Assembly (NCBI GenBank): GCA_030549335.1
Contig: JAUKPH010000018.1
Location: 3,968,001-4,032,000 of the forward strand
Direction: 5' to 3'
DNA length: 64,000 nucleotides
Source of the DNA: Pontederia crassipes
Taxonomy: Eukaryota > Streptophyta > Magnoliopsida > Commelinales > Pontederiaceae
Part shown: piece after piece, positions 60,317-64,000 of the stretch
How the letters are laid out: every line of letters begins with the position of its first letter
How positions within the stretch are numbered: the stretch's first letter is position 1
Notes under the pieces: generated by a model
The model's input: only the letters and a program-made list of their open reading frames with translations
Database searches by the model: none
What the model was told of the DNA's origin: nothing
Translations under genes and position numbers: made by a program

Positions 60317-63300
60317 TTAAATTCCTTCAACATCACTTCCATCCCAACTTTGTAATTTGCATATACTCTTCAGTTGGTTAAGTCTAGCCTGTATCTGTTG
60401 CCTCTGTTCAAGTGTTATCTTAGATTTATCTGAATCCTGCATGTTAGTACCTCATAGCATCAGCAAACCATGTTATAAATTAACTATAATATTCATATTT
60501 GAATGACATTAATAGGAGTGGTACAAGTAGAATCTCCTTTTTTGGAAGGGCTAGACTACCCAAAAGTAAAGATAAAGGCCAAGTGTACTCTTAAAATGTA
60601 ATCTTAGCAATACCAACTTGGATGTCATGGTACGAATAAGATCAAGTCAGCAATATTTTCATTGTCTATTCAATAAAATATTTTCCAATTCAAAAACTAT
60701 ATTTACTCAAAATAGAGGGATTTGCATCTTTATGCTTACCAATAAGCTCTGAATATTCATCAGAACTTGTCTTATAGCTGCCTTGTTTGAAGAAAGTCTT
60801 TCATGGAGCCTAGCTTCAGTATGTAATGAAATGATGATAGATGCTACTGCATGAACTCGACTTGATATGTCCAGTGAATACTTCTTGTCAAAGCGAGAGA
60901 GCAAATTTTCTTCATTAATAAAGGAATCGAGCATCTTTAACACATCTCCCAAAACTTTGTCACTTCGATAGAATAGAACAATAGTGGGCTTCATATAACA
61001 ATGAAATATACCATTCTGATCGACTTGAATAGTGGTGTCAATATTTTCAGGTATGTACTGTATCACAGAGAAAGCACAAGACAAGGATCAGTCTAGGGAC
61101 TAAGAAGCATAAACAAATATTCAGGAAGTTAGAATTTTAGCAAATACATTGACCAAAACTTTAAAAGTTTATGAAATGAAGTTTAATGCTCATGAAACAT
61201 GAAAAACACACAATACAAGTCCAGCAAATGAGACAAACATTTTTTTTCCTTTTTGAAAGAGAATAGTATTCAGTTAGAGATGGACAAACGGGCCGTGTCG
61301 GGCCGTGCTCGGGCTGGTCAACCCGTGTTTGACCGTGCCGCGGGCCGTGTCGTGCCACACGGTCCGTTTTGGACCCCGGCACGGTCAGGGCCCGGCCTGA
61401 CTGGGCCGGGTCGTGCCGGGTCGGACGGCTCATTTTTTTGCCTTTCATGAACTTTTATACTTTTTAATTTACTTATAGATTATTATATAATATAATTAGT
61501 ATTATTAATTATTCTATAATATATGACTTAGTGACTAGTGAGTCTAGTGAGTAGTGACTACTTTAATTATTATATAAACAATTATATAGTTAAATTTTCA
61601 AATACATTAAGTCAATAATTTATAATTATTAAGTAAATAAATTTGTAAAATGAACAATTGAGTACTAAGTAATAACTAATAGGTTATAACTTATAACTTG
61701 TAACCTTATACATAAAATTAATTGGTAAGTATTTAATAAATATATATTAGTAATACTAGTATACTTCATACTTGTAATCTAGTATAGATAGTTAAGTACT
61801 AATTTACTAATTACTATATACTAAGTTATAACTAGGTTATATTAAGTAAATTAGTATTTAACTATCTTATAACCAAGATACTATATAGTATAATAGTATA
61901 TACTATATTACTATGTTATAACTAAACCAAATTATACTAAGCAAACTAGTACTTAAATGAAATTATAATATGACTTTAGTTTAATGACTACCGACTACTT
62001 TAATTATTATTATATAGTTATAATTTTCAAACTCTCATTGAGTAATCATGGTATCTTATTCACAACAGTCGCTATTTAGATTAATTTCAAGAGAAAAGAT
62101 AGTATCACTCGAAATGAGTCTAAGAACGACTATTGTGAAAATGATACCTTAATTATTTAATGAGAGAAGATGAGATTGAGAGAAAGGGATGGATGTAGAC
62201 ATGTAGCCATTTGGGGAAGGAGAGGAGAGGAGATTGAGACTTGAGAGCGAGAGTGAGAGTATGAGAGAGATGATGGGAAAAATAATGAGAGTGATGAAGA
62301 AAAGGGAGGAGTTCGACCGCATTTTATAAGCGGCGGAGGGGGTTCAACACGGTCCGCGTTGATTTAAACACGGTCCGTATTGTACTCGTAACGCGCTCGT
62401 GAACTCGGCCAGTGATCATGTTGTCAAATCGAAACAACATGGACCGTGTGATTTCAGCGCGGTCCGTGCTAAAACGGACCGTGTCGTGCCGGATCCGTGT
62501 TCACCGTGCTCGGGCCGTGTCATGTTAACAGTGCGATAGGACGACCCGGCACGGAATGGCACGACACGATTCGTGTTTCCGTGCGCGGGCCGTGTCCCTG
62601 CCGGTCCGGGCGGGCACGGCTTTTGGGCGGGCCGGCGGCGTGCCGGGCCGTGCGGCCCGCCCGAAATTCCATCTCTATATTCAGTCATAGGTTCATCATC
62701 ACTTAAACATTAATGAAATAAAATAAAAAAAAAACATGAAGCAATCATCAAAAACTCAGACACTAGATTACAAATTGTCAATTTCTTATAATAACATTTT
62801 ACCTTAGACAAGCAGGAAAGGACTACAGATAATAAACACTTTTCCAGCTTTCTAACTGATGGAACTTTGGACTTCAATATGGTTGCAACTTTGGTTGAAA
62901 CCATATCTAAATGAGCATGTTAGGTTATCTGGATTCTAGTGCCAAGAAAGGTCATGTTTATAATAAAGAGAAACATCCAAATCAGTGCAACATAAAAAAG
63001 ATCACAGGATAACAAGTTTTTTGTCAGAAAAACTCCAGTAACAGTAATTTCTATCAGAGAATTCACAAGACATTTGAAATAACAAGAACTATTAACACGT
63101 ACAGAAACAGCTTCCACCATATACTCTACAAGCCAGTTGCTTAAATTGATTATATCATCTCCTGAAAGCTTAGTGGGCCTGGTATCAAGTGCAGTAATCA
63201 CTTTGAGCAGTGCATTCATAATTTCAAGAGATGGCTTCAGGGACTGCAATCATTAAACCAAAAAAGTCGAGGTCAGTATTTTTCTTGACAAGAAGCAAAA

Positions 63301-63942
63301 CTCTTTGAACTCGAAACAAAATATTTAACTAGGTGGAACAGTGGCTATGTCATTTAAAGATGAAAAAAGGGACTGCAAACACTAAATAAAAAAAAGTTGA
63401 GGTCAGTATTTTTCTTGACAAGAAGCAATGTCCTTTTAACACAACAAAATCTTTAAATAGTCGGAACAGTGGCTAATATGTCATTTACAGATGAAAAAGG
63501 GCAAAATCTTTATGGGGAAAAAAACTATAAACAACATAGTTCGAAGGGTAAAAAAAGTATACAACGTGCCATAAATTCAACTGTAGTGTACGGGTTTACT
63601 CTGTATATCTGATAAGTCAATCTTGTAAGTGAATGTTTTAGTTTCAAATGAACAATATGTACACGTACACCTCTGCCAAAAATTGAGGGTTGCATTTTGT
63701 GTTGTACAATTTGTAGCCTCTAGTTCAAAACATGTCAGCAAATCTCTAAGATCACTAAGAAGCACATAAAACAACATAGTAGGAATGAAACAAATACCAT
63801 TTCATTGAATATGGTCTTGGAGAGTAACTTGAGAAGTATTTGTCACCCATCTTAGAAAGGCACGTGATAACAGAAATAGTGAGAGACCTAAAGGTACTCC
63901 AGTTCAAGGTGATTTCATTATTCGCTTCAGATACAAACCTTT
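60317..63942 (-). CDS. TEX10/IPI1-like protein, C-terminal half (partial, runs in from beyond the right edge)
   Basis: Exons (minus): 63942-63798, 63243-63099, 62906-62803, 61057-60740, 60436-60317, ending in TAA at 60319-60317. They give about 277 residues: RFVSEANNEITLNW, SVITCLSKMGDK, SLKPSLEIMNALLKVITALD, YIPENIDTTIQVDQ, a helical segment with SSRVHAVASIIISLHTEARL, and a C-terminal ITLEQRQQIQARLNQLKS. The order and style of these motifs match what I recall of the C-terminal third of plant TEX10-like proteins. The gene identity therefore rests on recalled family similarity. The first exon shows a 1-nt frame break near 63834: the conserved frame continues as LLSKTIFNEM one base out. The intron between exons 3 and 4 holds a hAT-like element. 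Earlier exons must lie right of the window. Confidence 0.6.
61275..62677. mobile_element. Non-autonomous hAT-like element, 1.4 kb
   Basis: A perfect 8-bp TSD, TATTCAGT, flanks it (61267-61274 and 62678-62685). The terminal repeats are TAGAGATGG and its inverse CCATCTCTA. Both subterminal regions are loaded with GGGCCGTG/CACGGCCC words; the middle (61440-62160) is AT-rich. No transposase ORF. It sits in an intron of the C-terminal TEX10-like half. Confidence 0.85.
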
Positions 63943-64000
63943 CTGAAAAACAAAAAGGAAAAGAAAACAGGCTCAACGTTACCATGGATAATGGTTAAAA

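Overview
The window is nuclear DNA of a flowering plant: introns are short and AT-rich, the one complete gene encodes a chloroplast chaperonin, and most of the rest is plant transposable elements (Ty1/copia, Ty3/gypsy, CACTA, hAT-like, MULE-like, L1-like and RTE-type LINEs). The species cannot be named from the sequence.

Layout. 1-3185: 3' part of a copia-like retrotransposon (env-like ORF, polypurine tract, 3' LTR). 3873-4357: hAT-like MITE. 4400-7577: decayed minus-strand copia pol. 7578-20766: a four-level nest, with a CACTA transposon (9450-16297, TSD TAT) inside the 3' LTR of a pol-less gypsy element (8798-20578), itself inside a solo LTR (TSD TCTTG), itself inside the decayed copia. 21.5-32.3 kb: several MULE-like MITEs, two adjacent long-TIR elements, and a small CACTA element carrying an RTE LINE. 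32.9-35.94 kb: a 3-kb foldback element. 55.5-59.6 kb: a decayed L1-like LINE.

Genes. (1) A TEX10/IPI1-like gene (Rix1-complex, 60S ribosome biogenesis). Its N-terminal exons are on + (36396-43746); its C-terminal exons are on - (63942-60317). (2) CPNB4, a 13-exon chloroplast chaperonin-60 subunit beta-4 gene on - (52488-48188). The model closes to 593 residues without a break.

Main oddities. The two TEX10-like halves face each other across CPNB4. Together they look like one gene cut after exon 12 and inverted, with the missing middle expected just right of the window. The N-terminal half also has an RTE LINE inserted into a coding exon in frame, and three RTE-derived SINE-like insertions. 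Two long-TIR elements at 24.9-28.5 kb carry the reverse complement of this gene's 5' flank. Whether the inversion is biological or an assembly error cannot be decided from sequence alone.
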